A DNA stretch of 64,000 bases from Acinetobacter chinensis (GTDB taxonomy: Bacteria; Pseudomonadota; Gammaproteobacteria; Pseudomonadales; Moraxellaceae). Of the stretch, positions 26,514-35,885 are shown piece after piece. Within the stretch, counting starts at the first letter, position 1. Every line of letters begins with the position of its first letter. The notes below the pieces were generated by a model. It had not been told where the DNA came from, ran no database searches, and saw only the letters and a program-made list of their open reading frames with translations. The stretch is from assembly GCF_002165375.2 (NCBI RefSeq), contig NZ_CP032134.1:3224001-3288000 (forward strand), written 5' to 3'. The position numbers and the translations under genes are program-made.

Positions 26514-26978
26514 TTATTTATCAGACCAGGCTGAACAAGTATCTGTTGCTGTTGGTGAATCTTTACCTCTGAACCAGCATTTTTGACCATTGTGATCCAA
26601 AGTTACTGCCCCATCACCTGTCTGACTATTAGCAGGTATTGCTGTCAACAGCCATGTAGTACCATTTTCTGCCCCACTGCCTAAAGCAACTCCGGCATCA
26701 TCTTTCAATACAATCGTATAATTTTGCTGTGTTAAATCCGGAAAAACTGATTCCCCACCAATACCAGCAAGATCAACACCACGATAGTTACGATTAACCA
26801 ACTTATAGCTGGTCAGTTTATGAGACAGTTCCATCAGATATGATTGAACTTCCGTACGTTTAACTCTTTTTACGTATTGCTGATAACTGGGATAAGCAAC
26901 TGCAGTAATAATTGCAACAACTGCAACAACAATCATGAGTTCAATTAAGGTAAAACCATGACTTTTCAATTTAGGCAT
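26514..26978 (-). CDS. Operon B: second PilE-type minor pilin
   Basis: A 154-residue prepilin. MPKLKSHG is followed by FTLIELMIVVAVVAIITAVA. It shares AYPSYQQYVKR and the late pattern QKCWFRGK...DTCSAW with the last pilins of operons A and C. It is the last gene of operon B, one base after the previous stop. Predicted minor or priming subunit. Confidence 0.84.
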   Translation of the reverse strand: MPKLKSHGFTLIELMIVVAVVAIITAVAYPSYQQYVKRVKRTEVQSYLMELSHKLTSYKLVNRNYRGVDLAGIGGESVFPDLTQQNYTIVLKDDAGVALGSGAENGTTWLLTAIPANSQTGDGAVTLDHNGQKCWFRGKDSPTATDTCSAWSDK

Positions 26979-26979
26979 A

Positions 26980-27489
26980 CTACCATCCTTCAGAATGTGT
27001 ACATACTTTACTTGCAGTTGTGAGTAAGTCTTTCGTCATACATTTCACTCCTCTTGAATCTAAAAGTAATGATTCAGATTTTCTAAGCGCACTGCTTTTT
27101 CTCTGATTGGGTACAGCTAGAATTCGCCACCCCTGACCAACTGTCGCATCTTCCAGTGATGGTTTAGCTGAATCAGGTGGATTAATATCCATCACAGTAA
27201 GCTGATAATCGTATTCTACGCCAGTACTGCCATAAGGAATATTAACAACACCCTTTTGCCCACTACCAACATTCTGATTTTCCGGGATATAACCCGCATA
27301 AGTCAGTTGTTTACCACGATAGCTTTCCAGCCGCTCAGAAAGCCTCAACATTTCTGCCTGAGCCTGCGACTTTCTCGCTTTTGCTATAAAGTATTGATAA
27401 CCGGGTATAGCAATTGCTGCGAGAACCGCAACAATTACTAATGTCACCATCAACTCCAACAAAGTAAAACCCTTAAAGGTATTCGACAT
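26980..27489 (-). CDS. pilE: Operon B: first PilE-type minor pilin
   Basis: A 169-residue prepilin. MSNTFKG is followed by FTLLELMVTLVIVAVLAAIA. The helix AQAEMLRLSERLESYRGKQL aligns with the AHMS(Q/A)AQQE helix of copies A and C. The late cysteines are VKCMTKD and KVCTHSEGW. The start at 27489 lies just after the pilY1 stop with a GGGGTG site close by; a start at 27510 inside pilY1 is possible but adds an atypical leader. Confidence 0.84.
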   Translation of the reverse strand: MSNTFKGFTLLELMVTLVIVAVLAAIAIPGYQYFIAKARKSQAQAEMLRLSERLESYRGKQLTYAGYIPENQNVGSGQKGVVNIPYGSTGVEYDYQLTVMDINPPDSAKPSLEDATVGQGWRILAVPNQRKSSALRKSESLLLDSRGVKCMTKDLLTTASKVCTHSEGW

Positions 27490-27499
27490 ATTCACCCCG

Positions 27500-30400
27500 T
27501 TATCGCTCATACCATTTAGTTGGTTTAATCTGCCTGGACTGTGAATAGTTAAATATATTCTGATCCTTCAATGTCGTATTACTGGATGGACACTTACCTA
27601 CACACTGCTCTTCGGTTGCAGTAATTGAACCAACAAGCCCTGAAGTGCGGGAACCTTCAGTCGTCAGACCTAATATTGGACCTAAAATACCCTGATAATC
27701 CTGTTTCACATAAGCTGCACAGTCTGCATAAGGTGCACAGATACGGTGTGTCGTTGAAAGCCCCTGTACACCACCACCACATGCATTCGAAGTACCACCA
27801 CCCAAAACTGCTTTCGAATCATAAAGATTGACGTACAGATCTTTTGATATCAGTTGTGATTCTTCAAATGACTGTGCATAAAATTTTGCAGCTTCATCAC
27901 CAGTTGAACGTAAATCAAATCTCCAGCCACGATAAGTTCCCGTTGGCCCCATCGCTGCAACTGCTTTATCATCACTGATACTTCCACCACCCCAGTTATT
28001 AATCGTTGTACTGGTTTTCCCCAACACCCCCCGATCCAGCAGGTTATCGTTTGTTGCGACTGCTTTGAAAGCATTATCTGCATAGGTAGTTTTTTCAATC
28101 CCTTTAATTGCGGCATCATAATCCAGAATACCGTAAATTTTATTTCTCTTATTACTTCCCTCCAGTGGAAAACTGCGGTTCCCAGAGCCTGCAGTAACCA
28201 ATACAAATCGATTTGTATTGGTCCCAAATACAGCTGTAGTCAAGCGTTCATAAAAGCGGGGAACAAACAGACTACTGCCCGAGCCCGTCCTTAAATTTGC
28301 TATACGTTTGACTCGCACCCCAACGTTTACATCAGTTGCAGTAGTGGCTTGTGCAACATTATTTAAATCCACCCGAAAAATTTGCCCACCTAAATCACCA
28401 AAATAAATCATATCAGCTAAACCATCAGCATCATAATCACGTACAACAGGCTGGCCTGTAACACTGTACAGCATTTCAGATGATGTTATTTTTTTATAAC
28501 TTTCAGCAATACCGGCTGTATCAGAACTAGCCATCCAAATTAATTTACCATCTTTTGCATCAACAATATAAATTGCATTACCTTTTGTAGAAGTTGTTGG
28601 CTCAGTAAACTGTCCTGTCGGCTTCTCATATACTGAAGCATCATAACCACCACCAAAAATCAGCACCCGCTTACGCTCACCTTTCACTCGAATATCAGCA
28701 ATCGTTGGTTTAGACCAGATTTGCCCCATACGGGAGAAGCCTGCCGTACCCGGTGTAATGTGGAAAAGCAGAGAAGGAGTGGATGGTGAACTGATATTTA
28801 AACCATAGAAAGCACTCCCCCCCATGCGCAGACCGCCATAAACATTCATTTTAGTAGCTTCGTATCTGGTTGTTACCGCTCCATTAGAAACAGTTGAGAC
28901 CACCTTGAAGGTATTATCAGCAGTCCATGGTGCATCCACTCCATAACTGAGTGTACCGGTATCTTTAAATTCAGCATTTGCCAATGATTTCCCATCCTGG
29001 TTATCCAGAACCTCTTTAGGCACAAATACTGATTTTTCCTCACCCGTACTAGCATCAACAACGTGTAAACCACCTTCCATTGAACCATATACAACATATT
29101 CTTTACGACTGCCTACAGTATTGCCACTGCTGCTCAGTGTTACAGAGTCTGTAATCACCAATGGAGTTGAATGTACCACCCCTCCCAGATAACGGTATGG
29201 ACTCGCAGGCGTGGTTGCAACAGTATTGACTTGCGCTGCCGTCAATGTAGATGCAGAAAGTGCTTTATACCCCAGATAATTCAATAAACTATAGCGCTTT
29301 GCCACACCAATATTTACAAGGTCTAAAGCAGACGGTGTCGATCCAGAATAGTCTGTCGCAAGGTTTTCTTTTGTCACCCGTCTAAGCTGTGTTCCATCCA
29401 TAACAAAAACATTACGGGTGCTATCCTGCCGACTTGGTTCACTGATGACATTCAAAGTAGAAGGTACAGGAATTTTATTCCACGTTCCTCCACTATTCAC
29501 CAAAGAATGATCTGTACCAATATCTGCAATTGACCATAAATCTTTAGCACTACTGTTAATAATTTGCTGATTATTTACGGTTTTATAAATTGCATTATTA
29601 CTACTGTCTTTGAGTGTACCACCGACTATTTTATATTTTTTTAAATTTCCGGCCCAATTCAGTAAACCACTACCTTCCTGAGGTAAAATCATTGGGAAGA
29701 AACCTGTATCCATTACCTGGGTTTGGTCTAAAGGGTCACGAGGAACAGAAATTGAACCCAGGCTGGAAGGAGTAAAACTGACACTGACGCTGTCAACAAA
29801 CTTAATAATACTGTTTTTAATATCATCTGAATTTTCGGCATAGTAGAAGCCACCATCACCATAGGCTGAACCTCCCCATAAACAAGCATTATAGGCATCC
29901 TGATTGGTATTTTTTACAGCCTCACAGTTATAACTGCCATCACCATTTTTTGGAATCCCTGCAAAGGATGAACCAAAACCAACCACTGCGGTTTTAATTT
30001 TCATATTTCCAGGGTTTTTGGTTGAATCGAGTAATTTTCTGGAATATTCGCCAATATATTCCCAACCGCCTGTCTCGCCACTAAATAAATCAGACTTTAA
30101 TTTAGGTGAATCCAAACCACCTGTTGGCTTAGCTTTAAATTGATAAGAACTACTACTCAAAGTAGTATTCATAATGGTTTGTGCCATATTGTCTTTGGTT
30201 GAGTTTGGCGCACCATCGGTTAAGAAATAAATCCCATTACCGTCACAAGAACTGGTTGACCCCCCAGCCTTATACACTGACCCATTTTTAATATCATCAT
30301 CATCAGTTGCAGCAAAGGCAAATCCGCCTACCATACTGTCCGTAGTACCACCCACTAAAAATGGATTGGTACGATAAGACACTACTCCTCGAATTGAATC

Positions 30401-31696
30401 TCCATAGGTCCAAACCGTTCCCACTACTGGTTCAACGTCCATTGGTTCATTATCAACCCGCATCCAACCATCAAATCGCCAACCAATAGGTAGGTTTTTA
30501 TACACGTCCCACAAGCTATTCATGACGCCATTGGTGCCACCCAGTTTTGGATTGTTTTTAACATATGCTTTGTAAGCAGCCGAACTCACGCTATCCCACA
30601 ACAGTTTTCCCGAACTATCTTGCTGTTGATTACCATTCGAATCCAATCTTGGTCTATAAATTGTGCCTGTTGCTGTATTGTTACTATATCCAGGCCAGCC
30701 ACTTGGACACTGTTTAACTGTTGCCCCCAAAGTTTCAGTAGTCCCCCCTCCTAGCTCAGCACAAAGAAAATAGATTTGTCCATCATTATTACCTTGTTGC
30801 TTCACCATATAGCCATCATAAATGACCTGAACTTTACCACTATTGCTCCCACTCGTCCCTGTACCCGTCCCCATCATATATGCTCCCGCTTCAGCATAAG
30901 CATGGGTAGTCGGTGTACCACTAGAAGCTTTGGTTACATTTGGATAGTTATTACTTGATAATTTCAGGTACTCATTCTTCGTGCCATCCTCATTTGTTCT
31001 TGTGTCTAGCGATTGTATTGCCGCTATTTTTTGAGCAATTTTAATTCTTTGCGCATTACTCAATACTCTATTTGCAACCAAAATTCGCCCTGAGTGTCCA
31101 TCCGTTAAACGGTTTGTTGCTGTACCAATAGTCAGTTCTGTCTTAGATGAAAACTGTCCAAGCCCCATGCTTATGTCATCACTTAGCTCATTACTGGCAA
31201 GCAAGGGTAAAATCGCATCTTTTAAGCGGGATAAACGATCATACTGAGTGACTCCCCCTTTTGAACAGCCACGAACATAATATGGAACGATGGTACTTCC
31301 AATTTTAACTTCTTTATAAAAAGAAGATTTGTCCTTTGTTGGGTTGGTTACGCCACCCTTTCCATTCACAGTAATTTGACTTCGTGTATCTATCGCATTA
31401 TAAGTCCATTCCCATATATCATATGATTTTCGGTTTTTATCATATTCTTGAACTTTGATCCTGTCACACAACGAACTATCCACGTCGCCTGGACTACCCC
31501 ATTGATTGGTTTTTGGCAGTACCAAGGAACTAATCCCCATACTGCCTGAAGTATCCAGCATCAGCAGAATAGAGGTCTTTCCTGTCGTATTACCTTTATA
31601 CAAAGACAGGTCACTGGCATATAAGGCAGTTGTTACAGGTAAACCTGCCACTGAAACTGCCGCCATCATCTTAACCAAAGTTTTTAATTTAATCAT
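27500..31696 (-). CDS. pilY1: Operon B: PilY1/ComC tip adhesin
   Basis: At 1398 residues this is the longest of the three PilY1 copies. A signal peptide (MIKLKTLVKMMAAVSVAGLP) is followed by the mature start ASDLSLYKG. The von Willebrand A domain has intact MIDAS D48-x-S-x-S (DTSGSMG). The extra length lies in the N-terminal half (about residues 290-450). The C-terminal beta-propeller carries the calcium loop DYDADGLAD near residue 1085 and YFGDLGGQIFRVDLN. The N-terminal half has diverged strongly from A and C while the propeller core is similar, as expected for a surface adhesin under diversifying selection. Confidence 0.9.
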   Translation of the reverse strand: MIKLKTLVKMMAAVSVAGLPVTTALYASDLSLYKGNTTGKTSILLMLDTSGSMGISSLVLPKTNQWGSPGDVDSSLCDRIKVQEYDKNRKSYDIWEWTYNAIDTRSQITVNGKGGVTNPTKDKSSFYKEVKIGSTIVPYYVRGCSKGGVTQYDRLSRLKDAILPLLASNELSDDISMGLGQFSSKTELTIGTATNRLTDGHSGRILVANRVLSNAQRIKIAQKIAAIQSLDTRTNEDGTKNEYLKLSSNNYPNVTKASSGTPTTHAYAEAGAYMMGTGTGTSGSNSGKVQVIYDGYMVKQQGNNDGQIYFLCAELGGGTTETLGATVKQCPSGWPGYSNNTATGTIYRPRLDSNGNQQQDSSGKLLWDSVSSAAYKAYVKNNPKLGGTNGVMNSLWDVYKNLPIGWRFDGWMRVDNEPMDVEPVVGTVWTYGDSIRGVVSYRTNPFLVGGTTDSMVGGFAFAATDDDDIKNGSVYKAGGSTSSCDGNGIYFLTDGAPNSTKDNMAQTIMNTTLSSSSYQFKAKPTGGLDSPKLKSDLFSGETGGWEYIGEYSRKLLDSTKNPGNMKIKTAVVGFGSSFAGIPKNGDGSYNCEAVKNTNQDAYNACLWGGSAYGDGGFYYAENSDDIKNSIIKFVDSVSVSFTPSSLGSISVPRDPLDQTQVMDTGFFPMILPQEGSGLLNWAGNLKKYKIVGGTLKDSSNNAIYKTVNNQQIINSSAKDLWSIADIGTDHSLVNSGGTWNKIPVPSTLNVISEPSRQDSTRNVFVMDGTQLRRVTKENLATDYSGSTPSALDLVNIGVAKRYSLLNYLGYKALSASTLTAAQVNTVATTPASPYRYLGGVVHSTPLVITDSVTLSSSGNTVGSRKEYVVYGSMEGGLHVVDASTGEEKSVFVPKEVLDNQDGKSLANAEFKDTGTLSYGVDAPWTADNTFKVVSTVSNGAVTTRYEATKMNVYGGLRMGGSAFYGLNISSPSTPSLLFHITPGTAGFSRMGQIWSKPTIADIRVKGERKRVLIFGGGYDASVYEKPTGQFTEPTTSTKGNAIYIVDAKDGKLIWMASSDTAGIAESYKKITSSEMLYSVTGQPVVRDYDADGLADMIYFGDLGGQIFRVDLNNVAQATTATDVNVGVRVKRIANLRTGSGSSLFVPRFYERLTTAVFGTNTNRFVLVTAGSGNRSFPLEGSNKRNKIYGILDYDAAIKGIEKTTYADNAFKAVATNDNLLDRGVLGKTSTTINNWGGGSISDDKAVAAMGPTGTYRGWRFDLRSTGDEAAKFYAQSFEESQLISKDLYVNLYDSKAVLGGGTSNACGGGVQGLSTTHRICAPYADCAAYVKQDYQGILGPILGLTTEGSRTSGLVGSITATEEQCVGKCPSSNTTLKDQNIFNYSQSRQIKPTKWYER

Positions 31697-31717
31697 TTTA
31701 GCGTCTCCCCTTTTGGC

Positions 31718-32536
31718 TTAGCTGCCGCTTCGCACTTCTGACAGGTTCACAACATATTCAGCTGTCTGGGTATTTAAAGGCATACCTAGCAGGTTTAAAC
31801 ATTCATGTAAAGTCTGAACTTTGACTTGTGTTGAACCATTTGCACGGTTCTTAAGTAAAGAATCATCCATCATGCGTTCTTTCAGACACGTATTCATATC
31901 GCTTATTGATACTGAGGGTGCCAGTGCAGGGGCAAATGAAGTCACTGTTACCCGTACCCGTTTAGTTTCAATATTACCTGCGTCTTTTAAATCTGTACCT
32001 TGAGCCGTCAGATCAAAACGGCCCATTTCAACAGCAGGGTCATCTGGACTCACTACAGCAACCTGGGTAACCAGCGCTTTACGACTGATTGAAAACATAG
32101 TTTCCGGATTGCATACCGCATTAATATCACCAGACTCTGCTGTAGATTTTGCCTCTTTATCTGTGGCCGATTTACGCTCGATAATACGAAAGTCCCGCAA
32201 ATCAAAAAAAAGATTATTTTTAATCGTTTTGTCAGAACTCACTTCCGTTGGTTTAAAACAAAACTGCAGTTCTTTACCCTGATTACCATCCAGTAAAACC
32301 TGACCAACAGGTGTCCCTGCCAAGTTCGATGCCTCATTGTTATTAAAATTTCTTTCCAACTTGGCAAGTGCCACATCAGATGTCTGCATTAATAATGTCT
32401 GCACCTGAGCATTCGTTGCAAGCTTTAGACTGGTCAAACTATGGCGTATTGCATATAAACCTATAACACTGATTACAACCAGTAAAATAAGAACTACAAT
32501 CAAAGTGGAGCCCTGCTCATGGAAATATTTTTTCAT
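31718..32536 (-). CDS. pilX: Operon B: PilX-type minor pilin
   Basis: A 272-residue protein. The leader MKKYFHEQG precedes STLIVVLILLVVISVIGLYA, again without Glu at +5. It overlaps pilW by four bases. Late conserved features are MNTCLKERMM and TLHECLNLLGMPL, matching the cysteine positions of the A and C copies. Tip-complex subunit by homology. Confidence 0.85.
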   Translation of the reverse strand: MKKYFHEQGSTLIVVLILLVVISVIGLYAIRHSLTSLKLATNAQVQTLLMQTSDVALAKLERNFNNNEASNLAGTPVGQVLLDGNQGKELQFCFKPTEVSSDKTIKNNLFFDLRDFRIIERKSATDKEAKSTAESGDINAVCNPETMFSISRKALVTQVAVVSPDDPAVEMGRFDLTAQGTDLKDAGNIETKRVRVTVTSFAPALAPSVSISDMNTCLKERMMDDSLLKNRANGSTQVKVQTLHECLNLLGMPLNTQTAEYVVNLSEVRSGS

Positions 32537-33570
32537 TGAATAACATCTCCTAAGCCACCGTTTCTTAAAGCAATGACTGTTGTATAAACATGACGCATAT
32601 ATCTGTCATCAGGAGCAGTTAAAGATTTGTCCAGAACCTGGTAGGTTGTGTTTTTAACATCAGATACTTTTTCATTTGAACGAGTCAGTATACCGAGTTT
32701 AATTCCTGTGACAGCAGGTCTGTGAGCTGGAGCTGCTGTTGTTGTATCATTATCGAGAGTCAAACCCTGATAATCATTAATTCCCATAGTTGCACTGCTG
32801 CCATCAGCATTACGGACCATCAGCTGTATCCGTAAAAACTCTACATTCTGTGCAATCATTTCGCCATCTTTACTACCATAATCAGCATCACCTGGGGCAT
32901 TGACTGTTAAGACCTCTGGTGTGTCAATTTTTGTTGTTTCTGTTCCCACCGTATAAGTTTGTGAAACAGGTTCTCCTTTTGCTGTAAACAATGCATCTGA
33001 ACAATATAAATCAGCACCATCTCCACTTGCTATTTTTTTTATATAATATTTTTCAACCACATACCATCCACGTGTCAGAGCCGTCAGGCTCCTGTCCGGC
33101 CCCTTTATATTACGTCCTGCACAAGTCACCATATTTTCGGGTGCCTGGTAAACAATCACCAACTGATCACTTTTAGGATAAGCTGTCACAGCACTGTCAT
33201 TCTGAGCATTTTTAGAAATATAGCGGTCCCCTTCGATCAGTGTTGAACCTAGCTTCAATCCTTTTAAATTGCCATCTGGTGTCATCGCGCCACTCCCTGT
33301 TGTAGTTTGTGCGCTCAGCACAATCCCACCATAAAGAGTTTCATCATTCATTGCTCCCGCATTACCATGATTTGCAAGCCGTACACTTTTAGTCACAGCA
33401 TTTAAACCAAATACGCCACTATCCTGAACTGTTGAAGCAGCATTCTGAATACGGTAATTAATCTGTCCACTGATGATCAACTGTATTACTACAGCGACCA
33501 GAATAAGACCGAGGGTCAAAGAAATCATCAGTTCAATTAAAGTAAAACCCTGCTGTAATAACTTACTCAT
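32533..33570 (-). CDS. pilW: Operon B: PilW minor pilin
   Basis: A 345-residue protein. MSKLLQQG is followed by FTLIELMISLTLGLILVAVV. The start at 33570 has GGAGG 8 bases upstream and overlaps the pilV stop by one base (TGATG). The segment AASTVQDSGVFGLNAVTKSV is the PilW signature next to the helix. It ends by overlapping pilX. Confidence 0.87.
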   Translation of the reverse strand: MSKLLQQGFTLIELMISLTLGLILVAVVIQLIISGQINYRIQNAASTVQDSGVFGLNAVTKSVRLANHGNAGAMNDETLYGGIVLSAQTTTGSGAMTPDGNLKGLKLGSTLIEGDRYISKNAQNDSAVTAYPKSDQLVIVYQAPENMVTCAGRNIKGPDRSLTALTRGWYVVEKYYIKKIASGDGADLYCSDALFTAKGEPVSQTYTVGTETTKIDTPEVLTVNAPGDADYGSKDGEMIAQNVEFLRIQLMVRNADGSSATMGINDYQGLTLDNDTTTAAPAHRPAVTGIKLGILTRSNEKVSDVKNTTYQVLDKSLTAPDDRYMRHVYTTVIALRNGGLGDVIQ

Positions 33571-34073
33571 CAATACGCCTCCAGCACTAGGCAATGTGAA
33601 TCTTCAGCATACCTACCATCATCACTGTTCAAACAACGGTTCTTCTGATTTTTTGCCATAATTGTAGCTGTTGTATTATCCCACGCAGCAATCAGACATA
33701 ATCTTGACTGGTTAGCGGATGTACCCACACAATCCACTACACCCAACCTGATGCCTTTATAATCAGCAATACTCTTCTGCTCAAATAAATCAGCCAATGC
33801 CTGATTATTTTCATTACAGTTTCTAGCAGAAACACACGCCGGCTGAGTTGCAGGAATTACAGCCTTATAGTCTCCGTTAGAATTCAACCTGATTCTCTCA
33901 GCCAGGCCATTGAGAATAATCAAAGCATCTGAACGGCTCAATGCTTCATCTGTTGCTGACGTTGCACGGACCTGCAAAGCAACAAACCCTAGAACAGCGA
34001 TAGATAAAATAAGCATTGAAACTAAAACTTCCATCATTCCCACTCCTTTTTGAGCTTTAATGGTCGTCTTCAT
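33570..34073 (-). CDS. pilV: Operon B: PilV minor pilin
   Basis: A 167-residue prepilin. MKTTIKAQKG is followed by VGMMEVLVSMLILSIAVLGF. The start at 34073 follows a strong GGAGGAG site and overlaps the fimU stop (TGATG). Cysteine pairs occur in PACVSARNC, DCVG...LCLI and RCLN...HCLV. Same order and coupling as in operon A. Confidence 0.87.
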   Translation of the reverse strand: MKTTIKAQKGVGMMEVLVSMLILSIAVLGFVALQVRATSATDEALSRSDALIILNGLAERIRLNSNGDYKAVIPATQPACVSARNCNENNQALADLFEQKSIADYKGIRLGVVDCVGTSANQSRLCLIAAWDNTTATIMAKNQKNRCLNSDDGRYAEDSHCLVLEAY

Positions 34074-34573
34074 CAGCATACTCCTCCATCTGTCTGAGTA
34101 ATAACACCAGGCCCATTAACAGTTAAAGAAACAGATTTATTCCCACTGCACAGTGTAATTGTTCCACTTACTGTAATTCCCTGCGGATTAAATATAAAAT
34201 GATCCACGCTGCCACTTTTGATGGTAACCGAATCGTCAATTACAGGGCGTAGTACACTATCATCTTTTTGAGACTGAGACAGTGAGGCGTAATTTGCTAT
34301 ATTCGCTCCACAAGTTACTTCAGCAACTGTATCCGGACATACAACCGTAGGGCTTCTGGCTATAATTGCTCTACTTCGTCCCTGCTGAATTCCTGTTCTC
34401 ATTTCCATTAAAGACAACTTCAACTTCTGATTATCCCGCATACTCTGGAACGAAGGTGCAGCCAATGCCGCTATGATCGCGAGAACAGCAATCGTCACCA
34501 TTAACTCTATAAGAGTAAATCCTATCTGACCTCTTTTCTGTATGACAAATAAAGCTCTGTCCAACTCAATCAC
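34073..34573 (-). CDS. fimU: Operon B: FimU/FimT-type minor pilin (intact)
   Basis: A 166-residue GspH/FimT-family prepilin. MIELDRALFVIQKRGQIG is followed by FTLIELMVTIAVLAIIAALA. The mature part holds IQQGRSRAIIARSPTVVCP and a C-terminal cysteine (TQTDGGVC). It is the only intact member of this type among the three operons: the A copy is frameshifted and operon C has none. First gene of operon B. Confidence 0.85.
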   Translation of the reverse strand: MIELDRALFVIQKRGQIGFTLIELMVTIAVLAIIAALAAPSFQSMRDNQKLKLSLMEMRTGIQQGRSRAIIARSPTVVCPDTVAEVTCGANIANYASLSQSQKDDSVLRPVIDDSVTIKSGSVDHFIFNPQGITVSGTITLCSGNKSVSLTVNGPGVITQTDGGVC

Positions 34574-34876
34574 CCGAACTATTTTTCAGTTACTTATTTA
34601 CAAAATAGTAACATAAATATTTTTTATAAAATCATGCATATATTTGCATTTCCAAGAACTGCTTCACACAAACCCATAAAAAATATCAGTAATTAAAATG
34701 TTCTCATCCTGCTTTAGATAAGCGGTAAATTTAATCAGACAGACAGCACATCATTTTCCCTCCCAGCCTTTCAAAAACCTGAATGCGGATAAAATATGCA
34801 CAAAAAAGGACAGCTCATGCCATCCCTTTTCCATTGTTATGATTTAAACCATCCAGTTTCTCAGAATTGGATCAAC
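34574..34876. promoter_or_regulatory. Spacer between pilin operons C and B
   Basis: 303 bp without a gene. It should hold the promoter of operon B. On the minus strand a weak terminator for operon C is possible at about 34803-34831 (AAAAGG / CCTTTT arms). AT-rich runs at 34610-34700 are compatible with a promoter, but no clear -35/-10 pair stands out. Confidence 0.4.
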
Positions 34877-35314
34877 TCAGTTATCCCATCCAGATGTACT
34901 GCTGAGTGAACAGCTGACCTGCCCTTTTTTCCAGGATTTATAGCCCTGATCATTCAGACAGACTTTTCCATCTCCATTCTGGATAGACGATACCGGTGTT
35001 GCCTCCAGTGTCCACCCTTTAAAATCTGAATCCACTGTCAGTGCCAATGAATAATGCGCCATATCCTGCTTCGGATATTTTGCCGGTGCGGTATAACCTG
35101 CCACTGAAAGATCTGCATTTTTATAGCTGTTATGAACAAGGTGATAAGCCTGCAATTTCTGTGCAATCAGGCTTAATTCATTCTGTAAATCCGCTCGGTT
35201 GGTTCGGACTTTGTAGTTGTTGTATGTCGGATATGCAATCGCGGCAAGAATACCGATGATTGCAATCACCACCATCATTTCAATTAAGGTAAATCCTTTG
35301 ATTTTCTGATGCAT
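34877..35314 (-). CDS. Operon C: second PilE-type minor pilin
   Basis: A 145-residue prepilin. MHQKIKG is followed by FTLIEMMVVIAIIGILAAIA. It shares AYPTYNNYKVRTNRADLQNE with its A and B counterparts. Late cysteines are KVCLNDQ and VSCSLSS. It starts at the base after the previous gene's stop. Last gene of operon C. Confidence 0.84.
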   Translation of the reverse strand: MHQKIKGFTLIEMMVVIAIIGILAAIAYPTYNNYKVRTNRADLQNELSLIAQKLQAYHLVHNSYKNADLSVAGYTAPAKYPKQDMAHYSLALTVDSDFKGWTLEATPVSSIQNGDGKVCLNDQGYKSWKKGQVSCSLSSTSGWDN

Positions 35315-35875
35315 TTACCATTCCTCCCGACCATTGGCAATACTGCCACAGGAGTCATAGCCAATATTGTTATAGGTTCTGTTTTTACAGCGGGTTCCCT
35401 GACTGGTCAGCAACAGTGAATAATTCTGGGCATCTTTACTTTCTGCCCGAATCAGCCACCTGTAACCCGCAATGGTACTGGTCACTTCCCCCTTACCATT
35501 TTTGACATCCTCGGCAGTCAGCGGTTTTTTTTCATCTGCATCCAGTATTTCAATGACATATTTGACTGCACTGCCTGTCGCGCCTAAAGGTAACTCAAGT
35601 TTACCCGTTGAAGATACATAATAATTCTGTGAAGGATTGGCTGCATCTGCATACAGAAAACTGGGATCAAAGCCTTTGTAAGTATAATTTTTAGCACGGT
35701 GCCGCTCGAGCTGTTCAGCAAGTTTCTGCATTTCCTGCTGCGCTGCGGACATATGTGCTTTACGTATATACGCCTGATAGCTGGGAACAGCGATTGCTGC
35801 GAGAATCGCAACAATCACCACCACCACCATCAGCTCAATCAGTGTAAAACCCCGTACAGGATGAACTATCTGCAT
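35315..35875 (-). CDS. pilE: Operon C: first PilE-type minor pilin
   Basis: A 186-residue prepilin. MQIVHPVRG is followed by FTLIELMVVVVIVAILAAIA. The start at 35875 has AAGGAG 7 bases upstream. YQAYIRKAHMSAAQQEMQKL is almost the same as in copy A, while the distal domain is longer. Late cysteines are TRCKNRT and YDSCGS. It lies 10 bases after pilY1. Confidence 0.85.
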   Translation of the reverse strand: MQIVHPVRGFTLIELMVVVVIVAILAAIAVPSYQAYIRKAHMSAAQQEMQKLAEQLERHRAKNYTYKGFDPSFLYADAANPSQNYYVSSTGKLELPLGATGSAVKYVIEILDADEKKPLTAEDVKNGKGEVTSTIAGYRWLIRAESKDAQNYSLLLTSQGTRCKNRTYNNIGYDSCGSIANGREEW

Positions 35876-35885
35876 AATCTGCTCC

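Noticed and set aside
27850..28227. 125-codon frame inside pilY1-B
   Set aside because: Same-strand shadow in another frame of pilY1-B, no start site or motif.
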